A DNA stretch of 64,000 nt from Nitrobacter sp. NHB1 (GCF_036964665.1 NZ_JBAMDA010000001.1:2394001-2458000), one strand, 5' to 3'. Counted from the first letter of the stretch, positions 37,828-48,641 are shown. The notes: a model not told the origin generated them from the sequence alone. Made by a program: numbers and translations.

Positions 37828-38769
37828 ATGAAACTGAAAGTCGCCGTTCAGATGGACCCCATCGCACGCATCAACGTCCGCGGCGATTCGACGTTTGCGT
37901 TGTTGCTGGAGGCGCAACGACGCGGCCACGCGGTCTCGTATTATACACCGGACAAGCTATCCCTGCGCGGCAAGGACCTGGTCGCGCCGGCTCAGTCGCT
38001 GACCGTGCGCGATCACGACGGCGATCATTTTACGCTCAGTGAAGCAACGCGCGCGTATCTGGAATCCTTTGACGTCGTGTTGTTGCGGCAAGACCCGCCA
38101 TTCGATCTGGCCTACATCACGACGACCCACCTGCTCGAGCGCATTCATCCCAAGACGCTGGTGGTCAACGACCCGGCGAGCGTGCGCGATGCGCCGGAAA
38201 AACTGTTCGTGATGGATTTTCCCGAACTGATGCCGCCGACCCTGATTTCGCGCGATCTCGACGAGATCAGTTCGTTTCGTGCCGAGCACGGCGCGGTCGT
38301 GATGAAACCGCTGCATGGCTACGGCGGAGCCGCGGTCTTTCGCGTGATGCCGCAGGACATGAACTTCGGATCGCTGTTCGACATGTTCTCGGTGACGTTT
38401 CGCGAGCCGTGGGTGATCCAGCGCTTCCTGCCGGGGGTGAAGCAGGGCGACAAACGCATCATCCTCGTCGACGGCGAATTCGCCGGCGCTGTCAATCGCG
38501 TGCCTGCCGCGGACGATCTGCGCTCCAACATGGTCCGCGGCGGCGCCGCACAGGCAACCGATCTGACGCCCCGCGAGCGCGAGATCTGCGAGCGCATCGG
38601 TCCGGCGCTGCGCGAGCGCGGGCTGTTGTTTGTCGGCATCGACGTGATCGACGGCAACCTCACCGAGATCAATGTCACCTCTCCCACCGGCATTCGGGCG
38701 ATCGCCGCCTTCGGGGGTCCGGACGTCGCAGCAAAAATCTGGGACCGGATCGAGGCGAAACGGTCGTAG
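37828..38769 (+). CDS. gshB: Glutathione synthase
   Basis: GshB ligates glycine to gamma-glutamylcysteine using ATP. The 313-residue ATP-grasp protein begins [20 protein letters not shown], followed by [20 protein letters not shown], the ATP-grasp loop [32 protein letters not shown] and the Mg-site ending [25 protein letters not shown] is the family start, so the 35-codon upstream extension is rejected. It is 49 bases after yraN. Confidence 0.96.
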   Translation: MKLKVAVQMDPIARINVRGDSTFALLLEAQRRGHAVSYYTPDKLSLRGKDLVAPAQSLTVRDHDGDHFTLSEATRAYLESFDVVLLRQDPPFDLAYITTTHLLERIHPKTLVVNDPASVRDAPEKLFVMDFPELMPPTLISRDLDEISSFRAEHGAVVMKPLHGYGGAAVFRVMPQDMNFGSLFDMFSVTFREPWVIQRFLPGVKQGDKRIILVDGEFAGAVNRVPAADDLRSNMVRGGAAQATDLTPREREICERIGPALRERGLLFVGIDVIDGNLTEINVTSPTGIRAIAAFGGPDVAAKIWDRIEAKRS

Positions 38770-38868
38770 CGGCTCCCAGCGGATGCAAATCCTGCGATTT
38801 GCGTTCTCTTAATGTTCTTGTACTCGGGAGAGTTGTAAGCTAGTTTCGCTATGGCAGAGGGGGCGGCC

Positions 38869-40407
38869 ATGGTTCAGCGGGTATCCACCGTCGCATTTGA
38901 GGGCATCGAGGCGCGCGCGGTCGACGTGCAGGTGCAGGTTGCGCCCGGTCTGCCCGCCTTCAACATCGTCGGTCTGCCGGACAAAGCCGTTTCCGAAGCC
39001 CGGGAGCGGGTGCGGGCCGCCCTGATCGCTTCAGGTCTTGCGCTGCCGGCCAGACGAATCACCGTCAACCTGGCGCCGGCGGACCTGCCCAAGGAAGGCA
39101 GTCACTACGATCTCCCGATCGCGCTCGGCCTGATGGCGGCGATCGGCGCCATTCCCTCCGACGCCTTGTCCGGGTTTTCGGTGCTCGGCGAACTGGGCCT
39201 GGACGGCTCGATCGCGGCCGTGGCCGGGGTTCTTCCCGCCGCAATCGGCGCGAATGCGCGCGACCAGGGGCTGATTTGCCCTGCGGCCTGCGGTGCGGAG
39301 GCGGCGTGGGCGAGCCCGGACATCCAGATCGTCGCTGCACGTTCGCTGATCCAGATCGCAAATCATTTCAAGGGGACCCAGATTCTTTCCCGGCCGCAGC
39401 CCCGGATTCGCGAAACTCAGGGCACCGCTCTCGACCTTCGCGACATCAAGGGACAGGAGAGCGCCAAGCGTGCGCTCGAGATCGCAGCCGCCGGCGGACA
39501 TCACTTACTGATGATCGGCTCCCCCGGCAGCGGCAAATCGATGCTCGCAGCGCGCCTGCCCTCGATCCTTCCGCCGCTGTCGCCGGCCGAACTGCTGGAA
39601 GTGTCGATGATCGCGTCCGTGGCCGGAGAAATCGACGGCGGGGCGCTCACCTCGCGCCGGCCGTTTCGCGCGCCGCATCATTGCGCCAGCATGGCCGCGC
39701 TGACGGGCGGCGGCACGCGCGCCAAACCCGGTGAAATCTCGCTGGCGCATAATGGCGTGCTGTTTCTCGACGAATTGCCGGAATTCGATCCGCGGGTGCT
39801 GGATTCGCTCCGGCAGCCGCTTGAGAACGGCGAGATCGCGGTCTCTCGCGCCAATCATCGCGTGACCTATCCTGCGCGTTTCATGCTGGTTGCGGCGATG
39901 AACCCATGCCGCTGCGGCCACGCCTATGAACCCGGCTATGCCTGCAAGCGCGGCCGCATCGACCGCTGCACAGCAGATTACCAGACACGCATTTCCGGAC
40001 CCCTCATGGATCGAATCGATCTGCGAATCGAGGTGCCGGCCGTGACGGCTTCGGATCTTATTCTACCGCCCGCCTCGGAAGGATCGTCCGAAGTCGGCGC
40101 CCGTGTGGCCGCGGCACGCGACATTCAGGCGGAGCGCTATGCCGCGCTCGGACTCCCGGGTGTCCGTACCAACGCCGAAGCCCCGGCCGCCGCGCTGGAA
40201 GACATCGCGCAGCCGGATGCACAGGGGCTGAAGCTGCTCCGCGACGCCGCGGAAAGCATGCGCCTGTCGGCGCGCGGCTATCACCGGGTGCTCCGCGTCG
40301 CCCGCACGCTTGCGGACCTCGACGGCGCTGACAAGATCGGCCGGCTGCACCTCGCCGAAGCTCTCTCCTATCGCGCGCTCGCGGACGACATCAAACGCGC
40401 CGCCTGA
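38869..40407 (+). CDS. comM: YifB/ComM family Mg-chelatase-like AAA+ ATPase
   Basis: ComM-type helicases promote branch migration during natural transformation in some bacteria; the role elsewhere is unclear. The 512-residue protein has an N-terminal Lon-protease-like fold (VQRVSTVAFEGIEARAVDVQ), Walker A GSPGSGKSMLAARL, Walker B LFLDELPEF, a cysteine cluster (NPCRCGHAYEPGYACKRGRI, then DRC) that may bind zinc, and the C-terminal Mg-chelatase lid (LSARGYHRVLRVARTLADL). GAGGGGG before ATG 38869 favours it over ATG 38851. It follows gshB by 100 bases. Confidence 0.93.
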   Translation: MVQRVSTVAFEGIEARAVDVQVQVAPGLPAFNIVGLPDKAVSEARERVRAALIASGLALPARRITVNLAPADLPKEGSHYDLPIALGLMAAIGAIPSDALSGFSVLGELGLDGSIAAVAGVLPAAIGANARDQGLICPAACGAEAAWASPDIQIVAARSLIQIANHFKGTQILSRPQPRIRETQGTALDLRDIKGQESAKRALEIAAAGGHHLLMIGSPGSGKSMLAARLPSILPPLSPAELLEVSMIASVAGEIDGGALTSRRPFRAPHHCASMAALTGGGTRAKPGEISLAHNGVLFLDELPEFDPRVLDSLRQPLENGEIAVSRANHRVTYPARFMLVAAMNPCRCGHAYEPGYACKRGRIDRCTADYQTRISGPLMDRIDLRIEVPAVTASDLILPPASEGSSEVGARVAAARDIQAERYAALGLPGVRTNAEAPAAALEDIAQPDAQGLKLLRDAAESMRLSARGYHRVLRVARTLADLDGADKIGRLHLAEALSYRALADDIKRAA

Positions 40408-40642
40408 TCGCGGTTTGCTTCCGTCCACGAACCGTCGTCAGGTCACCGCAGCGACCCGCCTTGCGACAGCTTCCTGCGAGATCGTCGATAAGATGTCGTT
40501 AACCCTGTTCGCATCGGACAGGATTTAGCCGCGACCCTCAAGCACTTCGCAATGTCATCGTCCCATGCTGACGCGGAACAGAAACGTGCGGGCCCTTGCC
40601 CGGCGGCTCCCGGCCTCCGGCGAAAAATGGCCGGGCATAATT

Positions 40643-40748
40643 CTAGAGCGTTTTCGAGCGAAGTGGATACCGGTTCGCGTGAAGAAAACGCGTCAAATCA
40701 AAATCATAGAGCCAGCTTCTGATTCCATCAGAAGCGAAAAGGCTCTAA
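40643..40748. repeat. Family A repeat, inverted copy before the hybrid kinase
   Basis: AGAGCGTTTTCGAGCGAAGT, GGATACCGGTTCGCGTGAAG, AAAACGCGTCA, then the dyad TTCTGATTCCATCAGAA. This is the opposite orientation to the copies at 11240, 12004, 23354 and 36318. It ends 12 bases before the kinase start. The rest of the 353-base gap (40408-40642) shows no gene. Confidence 0.88.
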
Positions 40749-40760
40749 TTTGGGGTAGTG

Positions 40761-43019
40761 ATGATGGCGCGATTGTTCCGGATCAGGGCACGGCTGCGCC
40801 GGTTGGTCCGACGACATCCCCGCCTGAATCTTGCCTTTCGGACCTTCACGACTTTCTCGATCGCGTTCGGGGGCGCCTACGGCTTCATTTCCGGAAGCAG
40901 AAGCGCCGATTACGATCCGAACACCTTCGCAATCGGCGTGAGCTTCCTGTTCGCGCTGGCGTGTGTCGCGTTGGCGATCCTCAGCATGCGGTTGCGCTGG
41001 ATGCGCAGACAACTTCGCAAGGTCGCACTTCACAATGAAGCGCTCGCGGACCGGAACTGGGAGCTGAAGGAAGCCGAGGAACGAGCGCGCGGCCTCTTCG
41101 AATCGCAGGGCGATCTGATCGTCCTGCGCGACGCGGACGGCCTCATCACCTCGGTCAACGATGCCTATTGTGTTCTGGCCCAGCGATCACGGGCGGAGTT
41201 GCTCGGCAACACCTTCGCGCTCCCCGTTCTTGAGCAGGGCGAGAGCGCGATTGAAACGAACGGCACGCGCATCCACGATCAGCGCGTCGAAACGGCGCTC
41301 GGGCCGCGCTGGATCGCGTGGCGCGAAGGCCTCGTGCGGATCGACGCCAACCATCCGGCGGAACAGCAATGCGTCGGCCGCGATGTCACCAACCGAACCG
41401 AGACCGAGCGCGCGCTCGGTGAAGCGCGGGATCACGCGAACGCGGCCAACCGGGCCAAATCGCGTTTTCTGGCGATGACCTCGCACGAGATTCGCACGCC
41501 GCTGAACGGCATTATCGGCATGAGTGGATTGTTGCTCGACACCCCGCTCACGCCCGAACAGACGACCTACGTCAAGGCGGTCAAGGCGTCCGGCGACGCA
41601 CTGCTGTCGCTGATCGAGGAATTGCTCGACTATTCCAAGATCGAGGCCGGCAAGATCGACCTTGAAAGTCGTCCTTTCATCCTGTCCGACCTGATCGAGG
41701 ACATTACCGAGCTGCTGGCGCCGCGTGCGCAGGCACGGCAGCTTGAAATCGCCGCCTATATCGACGAGAAGCTGCCGATCGAGGTGACCGGAGACGCCGC
41801 ACGTTTGCGCCAGATCCTGCTCAATCTTGCGGGTAATGCCATCAAGTTCACGCCATCCGGCAGCATTGCGCTGATCGTCGAGCCCGGCATCCGGCCGGAG
41901 GACATCCGCTTCATGGTTTACGACACCGGAATCGGCATCGCACCGGACGTGCAGGCGCGGATTTTCCGCGAGTTCGAGCAAGCTGACGAACAAATAGTGC
42001 GCAACTACGGCGGCACGGGCCTGGGATTGAGTATCAGCGAGCGCCTCGTCAAACAGATGGGCGGACGCATCACGCTTGAGAGCAAACCGGGTGCCGGTTC
42101 GACATTCGAGGTGTCGATACCCCTCCCCGCTCACGACAGCGCACCGGAGCGAAAGCGCTTCTCCGCGCCGGACCTGACAGGGCACCCGATCATGCTGGTG
42201 GCCCCTCAAACCATCGAGGCGTCGCTGCTTGCCCGGCGGCTGGAGCGATGGGGCGCCGAGACCCGCACGATATCGGACATCGCTGTTGCCCACGCCCTGC
42301 TTCCGGAGCGGTCGTGGCACACCGTACTCGTCGATTATGCCATGGGCGCGGAGAATGTCTGGCGGCTCGGTCAGGCCGCCTGCCAGCACGCAGTGCGGCG
42401 GATCGTCATGGTCACGCCGTCGACGCGGCACGACCTTCAGACCCCCGGCGCGGCGGCGTTTACAGGCTTTCTGGTCAAGCCTCTGCGAACTGCGTCGATC
42501 GCGGCGCGATTGGCGGCGCCGGCCGACGGCTCGACCGCGCTCCGGGCGACCGAAGGCCGGCGTGATTGCGATACGCTCGAAGAGTCCGAGGCGCCGACCA
42601 CGGCGCCCACGCAAAGCCTTTCGATCCTCGTGGCGGAGGACAACGAGATCAACGCGTTATTGATACGCTCGCTCCTGACCCGCCTCGGGCATGATGTGAT
42701 CGTCACCGCAAACGGCGAGGAAGCGCTGGAATCGTGGGTCGCCGCCGAAACCTCGGATGCGCCCTACGATCTCGTTTTGATGGACGTGCAGATGCCTAAA
42801 CTCGATGGCATAGAAACCGCCAAGAAAATCCGCGAACGGGAAGCCGGCCACCGTGGTCGTCGCACGACCATTCTGGCGCTGACGGCTAACGCGCTGCTTG
42901 ACGATCGTTCTGCCTGCTTCGAGGCCGGCATGGATGGCTTTCTCGTCAAGCCGCTCGACCGGGACAAGCTGGCTGACGCGCTTGCGAGATTGGCGGCGGG
43001 CTGCCACGTCCCGGCCTGA
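40761..43019 (+). CDS. Hybrid sensor histidine kinase with PAS and two receiver domains
   Basis: The 752-residue protein has two N-terminal membrane helices (TFTTFSIAFGGAYGFISG; IGVSFLFALACVALAILS), a PAS domain (about 110-220), the HisKA box SHEIRTPLNG with His at residue 242, the HATPase region (LNLAGNAIKF, DTGIGIAPD, GGTGLGLSI), a first receiver (about 475-575) and a second at about 620-745. The second keeps the acidic pair (AEDN), Asp 675 in LMDVQMP and Lys in LVKPLD. The first has LVDYAM and LVKPL, but VAPQ replaces the acidic pair, so it is probably not phosphorylated. The ligand and output are unknown; no regulator gene is adjacent. The start may be GTG 40758. Confidence 0.93.
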   Translation: MMARLFRIRARLRRLVRRHPRLNLAFRTFTTFSIAFGGAYGFISGSRSADYDPNTFAIGVSFLFALACVALAILSMRLRWMRRQLRKVALHNEALADRNWELKEAEERARGLFESQGDLIVLRDADGLITSVNDAYCVLAQRSRAELLGNTFALPVLEQGESAIETNGTRIHDQRVETALGPRWIAWREGLVRIDANHPAEQQCVGRDVTNRTETERALGEARDHANAANRAKSRFLAMTSHEIRTPLNGIIGMSGLLLDTPLTPEQTTYVKAVKASGDALLSLIEELLDYSKIEAGKIDLESRPFILSDLIEDITELLAPRAQARQLEIAAYIDEKLPIEVTGDAARLRQILLNLAGNAIKFTPSGSIALIVEPGIRPEDIRFMVYDTGIGIAPDVQARIFREFEQADEQIVRNYGGTGLGLSISERLVKQMGGRITLESKPGAGSTFEVSIPLPAHDSAPERKRFSAPDLTGHPIMLVAPQTIEASLLARRLERWGAETRTISDIAVAHALLPERSWHTVLVDYAMGAENVWRLGQAACQHAVRRIVMVTPSTRHDLQTPGAAAFTGFLVKPLRTASIAARLAAPADGSTALRATEGRRDCDTLEESEAPTTAPTQSLSILVAEDNEINALLIRSLLTRLGHDVIVTANGEEALESWVAAETSDAPYDLVLMDVQMPKLDGIETAKKIREREAGHRGRRTTILALTANALLDDRSACFEAGMDGFLVKPLDRDKLADALARLAAGCHVPA

Positions 43020-43042
43020 GGCAACAGCGCAAAAAGGAATCT

Positions 43043-44002
43043 CTAAAGCCGCCTTAGCGCGACCTGCTCGACGACATGGTCGGCGCCCTTCTTGAGGATC
43101 AGGGTCGCACGCGGCCGCGTCGGCAGGATGTTGTCCTCGAGATTCGCGCGGTTGGTGCGTTCCCAGATTGCGATGGCCGTTGCGGTCGCCTCCTCGTCCG
43201 ACAGCAGCGCGTAGCGGTGAAAGTAGGACCGCGGGTCGTGGAAGGCCGTGTCCCGCAGGGCGAGGAACCGCTTCACGTACCAGTCCCGCAGCACCGGTTC
43301 TCCAGCATCGAGATAGACCGAGAAGTCGAAGAAGTCGGATACGACCGGAACGGCCCTGCCGTCGCGCGGCAACCGGCCGGTCTGCAGGACATTGACGCCT
43401 TCCACGATCAAAATATCGGGCTGACTGACCTCGATCCAGCTCTTGGGCACGATGTCATAGGTCAGATGCGAGTAAACCGGCGCGCGCACCGGGGTGCGGC
43501 CCGCCTTGATGTCGCTGAGAAACTTCAGCAACACCGGCAGATTGTAACTCTCCGGAAAACCTTTTTTCTGCATCAGGCCTTGTCGTTCAAGCACCGCGTT
43601 CGGAAACAGAAAGCCGTCGGTGGTGATGAGATCGACTTTGGGGCCTGGAGACCATCGTGCAAGCAGCGCCTGCAGCACGCGGGCCGTGGTCGATTTTCCG
43701 ACCGCGACCGATCCGGCCACGCCGATGATGTACGGCATCTTGCGATCATGGATGCCGAGAAACCGGCGCTGGGCGACAAAGAGCCGCTGCATCGACGCCA
43801 CATAGATCGAGAGCAGCCTGGACAAAGGCAGATAAATTTCTTCGACCTCCGTGAGATCGAGGCGGTCATGCATCGACCGCAATGCCGCGATTTCGTCCGC
43901 AGCCAGCGTCATCGGCATGTCGTCGCGTAACTTCGCCCACTCGGAACGGGAGAAAATCCGGTACGGATTATATTGTTGCTGTTCGGCTCGCAAATCCATC
44001 AA
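43043..44002 (-). CDS. coaA: Type I pantothenate kinase
   Basis: CoaA phosphorylates pantothenate in the first, CoA-feedback-inhibited step of coenzyme A synthesis. The 319-residue protein has [20 protein letters not shown], the P-loop [17 protein letters not shown] (about residues 95-111), [36 protein letters not shown] and [11 protein letters not shown]. Length is typical. It ends the histidine block, 11 bases after hisE, an arrangement shared by many Rhizobiales. Confidence 0.96.
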   Translation of the reverse strand: MMDLRAEQQQYNPYRIFSRSEWAKLRDDMPMTLAADEIAALRSMHDRLDLTEVEEIYLPLSRLLSIYVASMQRLFVAQRRFLGIHDRKMPYIIGVAGSVAVGKSTTARVLQALLARWSPGPKVDLITTDGFLFPNAVLERQGLMQKKGFPESYNLPVLLKFLSDIKAGRTPVRAPVYSHLTYDIVPKSWIEVSQPDILIVEGVNVLQTGRLPRDGRAVPVVSDFFDFSVYLDAGEPVLRDWYVKRFLALRDTAFHDPRSYFHRYALLSDEEATATAIAIWERTNRANLEDNILPTRPRATLILKKGADHVVEQVALRRL

Positions 44003-44013
44003 GCTCGCCCCGG

Positions 44014-44337
44014 CTACTCGCGATTGCGTGCGGCTTTCTCTTCGATTCCCGACATCGTCGTGCGCTGCGCCAGGGCATCTTCGACATCCTCGAATGTCAC
44101 ACCCCGGGCCTTCAGCAGCACAAGGAAGTGAAACATCAGATCGGCACCCTCGGCGATCAGATGATGCCGGTCATTCTCGATCGCCGCGATCACCGTCTCG
44201 ACGGCTTCCTCGCCAAACTTCTTGGCGCAATGCCCGGGGCCCTTGTCGAGCAGCTTTCGGGTGTAGGACGCATCGCCGCCGGATGCAGCCCGAGCATCGA
44301 TGGTGGCGGCAAGATCATGGATCGTGAAACGCGGCAT
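44014..44337 (-). CDS. hisE: Phosphoribosyl-ATP pyrophosphatase
   Basis: HisE hydrolyses phosphoribosyl-ATP to the monophosphate, the second step of histidine synthesis. The 107-residue all-helical protein has [40 protein letters not shown] and the MazG-like metal site [29 protein letters not shown] is the family start; upstream codons to 44397 are open but unneeded. It sits 78 bases after hisF and 11 before coaA. Confidence 0.95.
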   Translation of the reverse strand: MPRFTIHDLAATIDARAASGGDASYTRKLLDKGPGHCAKKFGEEAVETVIAAIENDRHHLIAEGADLMFHFLVLLKARGVTFEDVEDALAQRTTMSGIEEKAARNRE

Positions 44338-44415
44338 GCTACTACTCGTCTGCGCACTGGCAGCGCCTGGAAATGCGATAATCCGGATGCTTAGCACCTC
44401 TCCGATCAGGAGTCG

Positions 44416-45192
44416 TCAGGGATCGAGCCGCATCGGCAGCCCGGCGCGGGCCATATGGTCCTTGGCCTGGCGGATGGAAAATTCTCCGAAATGAAAGATC
44501 GATGCGGCAAGAACCGCCGTGGCATGGCCTTCGCGAATCCCGTCGACCAGATGATCGAGATTGCCGACACCGCCGGACGCGATCACAGGCACGGAAACGC
44601 TGTCGGCCACAAGCCGGGTCAGCGGCAGATCAAAACCCTGGCGGGTGCCGTCGCGGTCCATCGAGGTCAGCAGGATCTCGCCGGCGCCGAGCGATACCAC
44701 CTCCTGGGCATAGTCGATCGCATCGATGCCGGTGGATTTGCGGCCGCCATGGGTGAAGATTTCCCAGCGGTCCGAGCCGCCGGCCTTCGACACCCGCTTG
44801 GCGTCGATCGCGACCACGATGCACTGGTCGCCGAACTTTTCCGCGGCCTCTTTGACGAACTCGCGCCGGCTGACCGCTGCGCTGTTGATCGAGACCTTGT
44901 CCGCACCGGAGCGTAGCAAGGTGCGGATGTCATCGATGGTGCGGACGCCGCCGCCCACGGTCAGCGGCATGAAGCAGGCTTCCGCCGTGCGCCGGACCAC
45001 ATCGAGCATGATGCCGCGATTTTCATGCGTCGCGGTGATGTCGAGAAAGGTGAGTTCGTCGGCGCCGGCAGCATCGTATGCGACCGCCGCTTCCACCGGG
45101 TCGCCGGCATCGCGCAAGTCCACGAAGTTGACGCCCTTGACGACCCGGCCATCCTTTACATCAAGACAGGGTATGACACGGACTTTGAACAT
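44416..45192 (-). CDS. hisF: Imidazole glycerol phosphate synthase, cyclase subunit
   Basis: HisF uses ammonia from HisH to convert PRFAR into imidazole-glycerol phosphate and AICAR. The 258-residue TIM barrel has the catalytic Asp in [17 protein letters not shown] (residue 11), the second catalytic Asp in [10 protein letters not shown] (about 130) and phosphate loops [10 protein letters not shown] and [13 protein letters not shown]. It lies 14 bases after hisA. Confidence 0.97.
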   Translation of the reverse strand: MFKVRVIPCLDVKDGRVVKGVNFVDLRDAGDPVEAAVAYDAAGADELTFLDITATHENRGIMLDVVRRTAEACFMPLTVGGGVRTIDDIRTLLRSGADKVSINSAAVSRREFVKEAAEKFGDQCIVVAIDAKRVSKAGGSDRWEIFTHGGRKSTGIDAIDYAQEVVSLGAGEILLTSMDRDGTRQGFDLPLTRLVADSVSVPVIASGGVGNLDHLVDGIREGHATAVLAASIFHFGEFSIRQAKDHMARAGLPMRLDP

Positions 45193-45206
45193 CGCGTCCC
45201 GATACC

Positions 45207-45947
45207 TCAGGCCGCAGCACGCGCAGCGCGGATCAGCGCCAGCGCTTCAGCCGGATCGAGCCGACCGTCATAGAGCGCCCGCCCCGCAATGGCGCCGGCG
45301 AGCTTCTTCGCGCGCGGCGCGAGCAGCGCTCTCACATCCGCGATGGAAGCGAAGCCACCGGACGCAATCACCGGAATTGAAATGCTGTCGGCGAGCGCAA
45401 TGGTGGCGTCGAGGTTCAGCCCCTTCAGCAAGCCGTCGCGGGCGATGTCGGTGAAGATGATCGCCGCGATGCCGGCGTCCTCGAACCGTCGCGCGATGTC
45501 GAGCGCGGTCACTTCCGATGTCTCGGCCCAGCCCTCGACCGCGACCTTGCCGTCACGCGCATCGAGACCGACCGCCACACGTCCCGGAAATGCCCTGGCA
45601 GCTTCCTTGACCAGAACGGGATCGTGCACCGCCGCGGTGCCGATGATGACCCGTGTGATGCCTTTCTTGAGCCATGCCTCGACGGTCTTCAGGTCTCGAA
45701 TGCCGCCGCCAAGCTGCACCGGCATCGCGACGCTTTTCAGCATCCGCTCGACCGCGTCCGCATTAACCGGTTTGCCGGCAAAGGCGCCGTCAAGATCGAC
45801 CACATGGAGATACTCGAAGCCTTGCGACGCGAAGGCGCGCGCCTGTTCCGCGGGGTCGAGATTGAACACAGTCGCGCGCGCCATGTCGCCCTGCTCGAGG
45901 CGAACGCACTGACCGTTCTTGAGATCGATGGCGGGAAAAAGAATCAC
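45207..45947 (-). CDS. hisA: ProFAR isomerase HisA
   Basis: HisA opens the ribose ring of ProFAR (Amadori rearrangement). The 246-residue TIM barrel has the catalytic Asp in [18 protein letters not shown] and phosphate loops [12 protein letters not shown] and [13 protein letters not shown], showing its half-barrel kinship to HisF. The start is GTG at 45947, overlapping the hisH stop as GTGA; the open frame reaches three codons further to 45956, but the coupled start gives the family N-terminus MILFPAID. Confidence 0.95.
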   Translation of the reverse strand: MILFPAIDLKNGQCVRLEQGDMARATVFNLDPAEQARAFASQGFEYLHVVDLDGAFAGKPVNADAVERMLKSVAMPVQLGGGIRDLKTVEAWLKKGITRVIIGTAAVHDPVLVKEAARAFPGRVAVGLDARDGKVAVEGWAETSEVTALDIARRFEDAGIAAIIFTDIARDGLLKGLNLDATIALADSISIPVIASGGFASIADVRALLAPRAKKLAGAIAGRALYDGRLDPAEALALIRAARAAA

Positions 45948-46594
45948 GGCTTCCACTTCAGGAAATTGGCGATCAGCGCCAGCCCGAACCGCTGGCTCTT
46001 CTCCGGGTGAAACTGGGTGCCGATCGCGGTATCCTTACCGACAATAGCCGTCACCGGACCACCGTAGTCGGCACGCGCGAGCACATCGCTCTCGTTGGCG
46101 GCGTTCAGGTGATAGGAATGCACGAAGTAGGCGTGACGGCCTTTCGGTCCCAGCGGGAGGCCTTCAAGCACCGGATGCTCCCGCACCGGATCGAGCGTAT
46201 TCCAGCCCATGTGTGGAATCTTCAGGCTCTCGTCGCGCGGCGAAATTTTTTCGACGTCACCCGCGATCCAGTTGAGTCCGCCGGTCGTGACGTGCTCCCT
46301 GCCCCGCGTCGCCATCAGCTGCATCCCGACGCAAATGCCCAAGAACGGGCGCGCCTTGTCGCGTACGACCTCCGTCAGGGCCTGGACCATGCCATCGAGC
46401 GCATCGAGTCCCCTGCGGCAATCGGCGAACGCGCCGACGCCGGGCAGCACCACGCGATCGGCCCGGAACACCACGTCGGGATCGCGGGTCACGACGATCT
46501 TTTCCAGACTTTCCATGCCGCGCGCCGCGCACTCAAACGCCTTCGCGGCCGAATGAAGATTGCCGGAGCCATAGTCGATGATCGCAGCGCTCAC
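45944..46594 (-). CDS. hisH: Imidazole glycerol phosphate synthase, glutaminase subunit
   Basis: HisH hydrolyses glutamine and channels ammonia to HisF. The 216-residue class I amidotransferase has [17 protein letters not shown], the oxyanion region [12 protein letters not shown], the nucleophile Cys in [12 protein letters not shown] and the His/Glu pair in [13 protein letters not shown]. It overlaps both neighbours by four bases (the DUF2628 gene upstream, hisA downstream), so the three are tightly coupled. Confidence 0.96.
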   Translation of the reverse strand: MSAAIIDYGSGNLHSAAKAFECAARGMESLEKIVVTRDPDVVFRADRVVLPGVGAFADCRRGLDALDGMVQALTEVVRDKARPFLGICVGMQLMATRGREHVTTGGLNWIAGDVEKISPRDESLKIPHMGWNTLDPVREHPVLEGLPLGPKGRHAYFVHSYHLNAANESDVLARADYGGPVTAIVGKDTAIGTQFHPEKSQRFGLALIANFLKWKP

Positions 46595-47115
46595 CGCGGA
46601 AACCGGGGTTGCGGGAATAGGCCGACGATGTCGCTACGCGGCATTGACGGCGGGAATGGCTGGCCCGGTCCGTTACGGGTCGGCGGCGGCGCGCCGCGAT
46701 CGACGGTTGACGGATCGAAGTTCACACCTCGCATCGACGTCCAGCGATCGAAAAAACGCCGCTCGGCGGCCTCTTCGTCGTCCGCGACAACGACATCGAG
46801 CTGACGCCACTTGCGCCGCGACAGCGTCCAGCGCCGTAAGCTCGCCGCTTCCAGTCCCATCAACACGGCGATGACTGCCATCACCGCAAAGCGTGTCCCC
46901 CCGCTGGCGCGCAGCAGCGTCAGCACGACTTCCAGCGCGATCGACAGGACCACATATCCAGTGAACGCCAGCCAAAGCCGTTGATAAAGGAGCCACACCG
47001 GACCGAACACAAAAGCCCAAAACGAAAAGCCATCGCGAACGAACACGAATTTGTCCGTGGTGCCGCGCACGTCCGTCCCGTCGACCGGTGGCGCATGGAC
47101 TGTATAGACCGACAT
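46591..47115 (-). CDS. DUF2628 membrane protein inside the his operon
   Basis: The 174-residue protein begins [11 protein letters not shown]. It has an amphipathic start ([20 protein letters not shown]), two membrane helices (about 45-100) and a cytoplasmic tail with the charged [20 protein letters not shown] and a Pro/Arg-rich end. DUF2628 has no known function and nothing suggests a histidine enzyme, yet its stop overlaps hisH and it lies 26 bases after hisB. MSVYTV is taken as start; eight upstream codons are open. Confidence 0.88.
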   Translation of the reverse strand: MSVYTVHAPPVDGTDVRGTTDKFVFVRDGFSFWAFVFGPVWLLYQRLWLAFTGYVVLSIALEVVLTLLRASGGTRFAVMAVIAVLMGLEAASLRRWTLSRRKWRQLDVVVADDEEAAERRFFDRWTSMRGVNFDPSTVDRGAPPPTRNGPGQPFPPSMPRSDIVGLFPQPRFPR

Positions 47116-47141
47116 TGCACTCTCCGCCGACAACAGCACGG

Positions 47142-47735
47142 TCAGCCGCCGAGCTGACCCTTCGTTGATGGCACTTCGCCCGCAGCGCGCGGATCGATCG
47201 CCACCGCTACACGAAGCGCCCGCGCCAGACCCTTGAAGCAGGATTCGGCGATATGATGGCTGTTCTCGCCATATAGGGTCTCAACGTGCAAAGTCACACC
47301 CGCATTGACCGCAAAGGCATTGAACCATTCCCGCACCAGCTCCGTGTCGAATTCACCTATCTTGTCGCGTGGGAATTCGACCTTGAACACGAGCATCGGG
47401 CGCCCCGAAATGTCGATCACGACACGGGACAGCGTCTCGTCCATGGGCATATCGGCGCTGGCATAGCGGGTGATGCCGGCCATCGTGCCGAGCGCCTGCT
47501 TCACCGCCTGGCCCAGCGCGATGCCGACGTCTTCCGTGGTGTGGTGATAATCGACATGGAGGTCGCCGTCGGCCTTGACCGTGATGTCGATGCGCGAATG
47601 GCGGGCAAGCAGATCCAGCATGTGGTCAAAAAAGCCGATACCGGTCGCAATGCTGGACACACCGGAGCCATCGAGGTCCACCGCGACCTCGATGTCGGTT
47701 TCCTTGGTTTTGCGCTTGATGGTCGCCGTACGCAT
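47142..47735 (-). CDS. hisB: Imidazoleglycerol-phosphate dehydratase
   Basis: HisB dehydrates imidazole-glycerol phosphate to imidazole-acetol phosphate. The 197-residue monofunctional form has metal-binding His motifs [34 protein letters not shown] and the C-terminal [25 protein letters not shown] at 47735 is the usual start; 12 codons further upstream are open. It leads the minus-strand histidine block and is divergent from hslV across 270 bases, which should hold both promoters. Confidence 0.96.
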   Translation of the reverse strand: MRTATIKRKTKETDIEVAVDLDGSGVSSIATGIGFFDHMLDLLARHSRIDITVKADGDLHVDYHHTTEDVGIALGQAVKQALGTMAGITRYASADMPMDETLSRVVIDISGRPMLVFKVEFPRDKIGEFDTELVREWFNAFAVNAGVTLHVETLYGENSHHIAESCFKGLARALRVAVAIDPRAAGEVPSTKGQLGG

Positions 47736-48005
47736 GAAAAAGGGCTCTCCACGTCGCGCATGATCCGCCAAAGTGTGAGCGGTTCGGCGATAAGATCATG
47801 CGCCATTCAACGATCCGGAGCGCAGTCTGAGCGCGCTCTGGTAAAACCGGGCTCTTTTAACAGGCTCACGTCCCCTTCGCTACTGCGGGATAATGCATTT
47901 TGCCGGTGTTCTTCGGACTATGGTGACCGGAATGCGCGTAAATCGAACGCCGATTGCAACGCCGCGCCGCAACGCCTAAATCTGGCGGATCATGAAGGGG
48001 TTCAG

Positions 48006-48560
48006 ATGCAAGCATCACAGCCGGAGGTGTGGCACGGCACCACGATCCTGACCGTCCGCAAGGGCGGCAAGGTCGTCATTGGCGGAGACGGCCAGGTCTC
48101 GATCGGACAGACCGTCATCAAATCCAACGCGAAGAAGGTCCGGAAGCTTGGAAAAGGCGACGTCATCGGCGGGTTCGCCGGCGCCACCGCCGATGCCTTC
48201 ACCCTGTTCGAGCGGCTGGAGAGCAAGCTCGAGCAGTATCCCGGCCAGCTCACCCGCGCCGCGGTCGAACTCGCCAAGGACTGGCGCACCGACCGCTATC
48301 TGCGGCGGCTCGAAGCCATGATGCTCGTCGCAGACAAGGATGTGTCGCTGGTCCTGACCGGCACCGGAGACGTTCTGGAGCCGGAGGCCGGCGTGATGGC
48401 GATCGGATCGGGGGGAAACTACGCGCTTTCCGCCGCGCGGGCCTTGATCGATTCCGACAACGATGCGGAAACGATTGTCCGCCGTTCGCTCGATATCGCC
48501 GCCGACATCTGCGTTTATACCAACCGAAACCTGACGATCGAGACGTTGTCCACGGATTGA
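48006..48560 (+). CDS. hslV: ATP-dependent protease subunit HslV
   Basis: HslV is the proteasome-like peptidase of the HslUV complex. The 184-residue protein carries an 11-residue leader ([11 protein letters not shown]) before Thr12-Thr13 ([20 protein letters not shown]), so the catalytic N-terminal Thr must be exposed by removing more than the initiator Met. Later motifs are [18 protein letters not shown] and [16 protein letters not shown]. The strong AAGGGG ribosome site fixes this start. hslU follows after 81 bases. Confidence 0.96.
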   Translation: MQASQPEVWHGTTILTVRKGGKVVIGGDGQVSIGQTVIKSNAKKVRKLGKGDVIGGFAGATADAFTLFERLESKLEQYPGQLTRAAVELAKDWRTDRYLRRLEAMMLVADKDVSLVLTGTGDVLEPEAGVMAIGSGGNYALSAARALIDSDNDAETIVRRSLDIAADICVYTNRNLTIETLSTD

Positions 48561-48641
48561 GCGATGCCGGACTGTGCATTCCGCTCGCACGCGAACGACC
48601 GATTGCTTGTTCCCACCACGATTCAACATATCTTCGAGATC

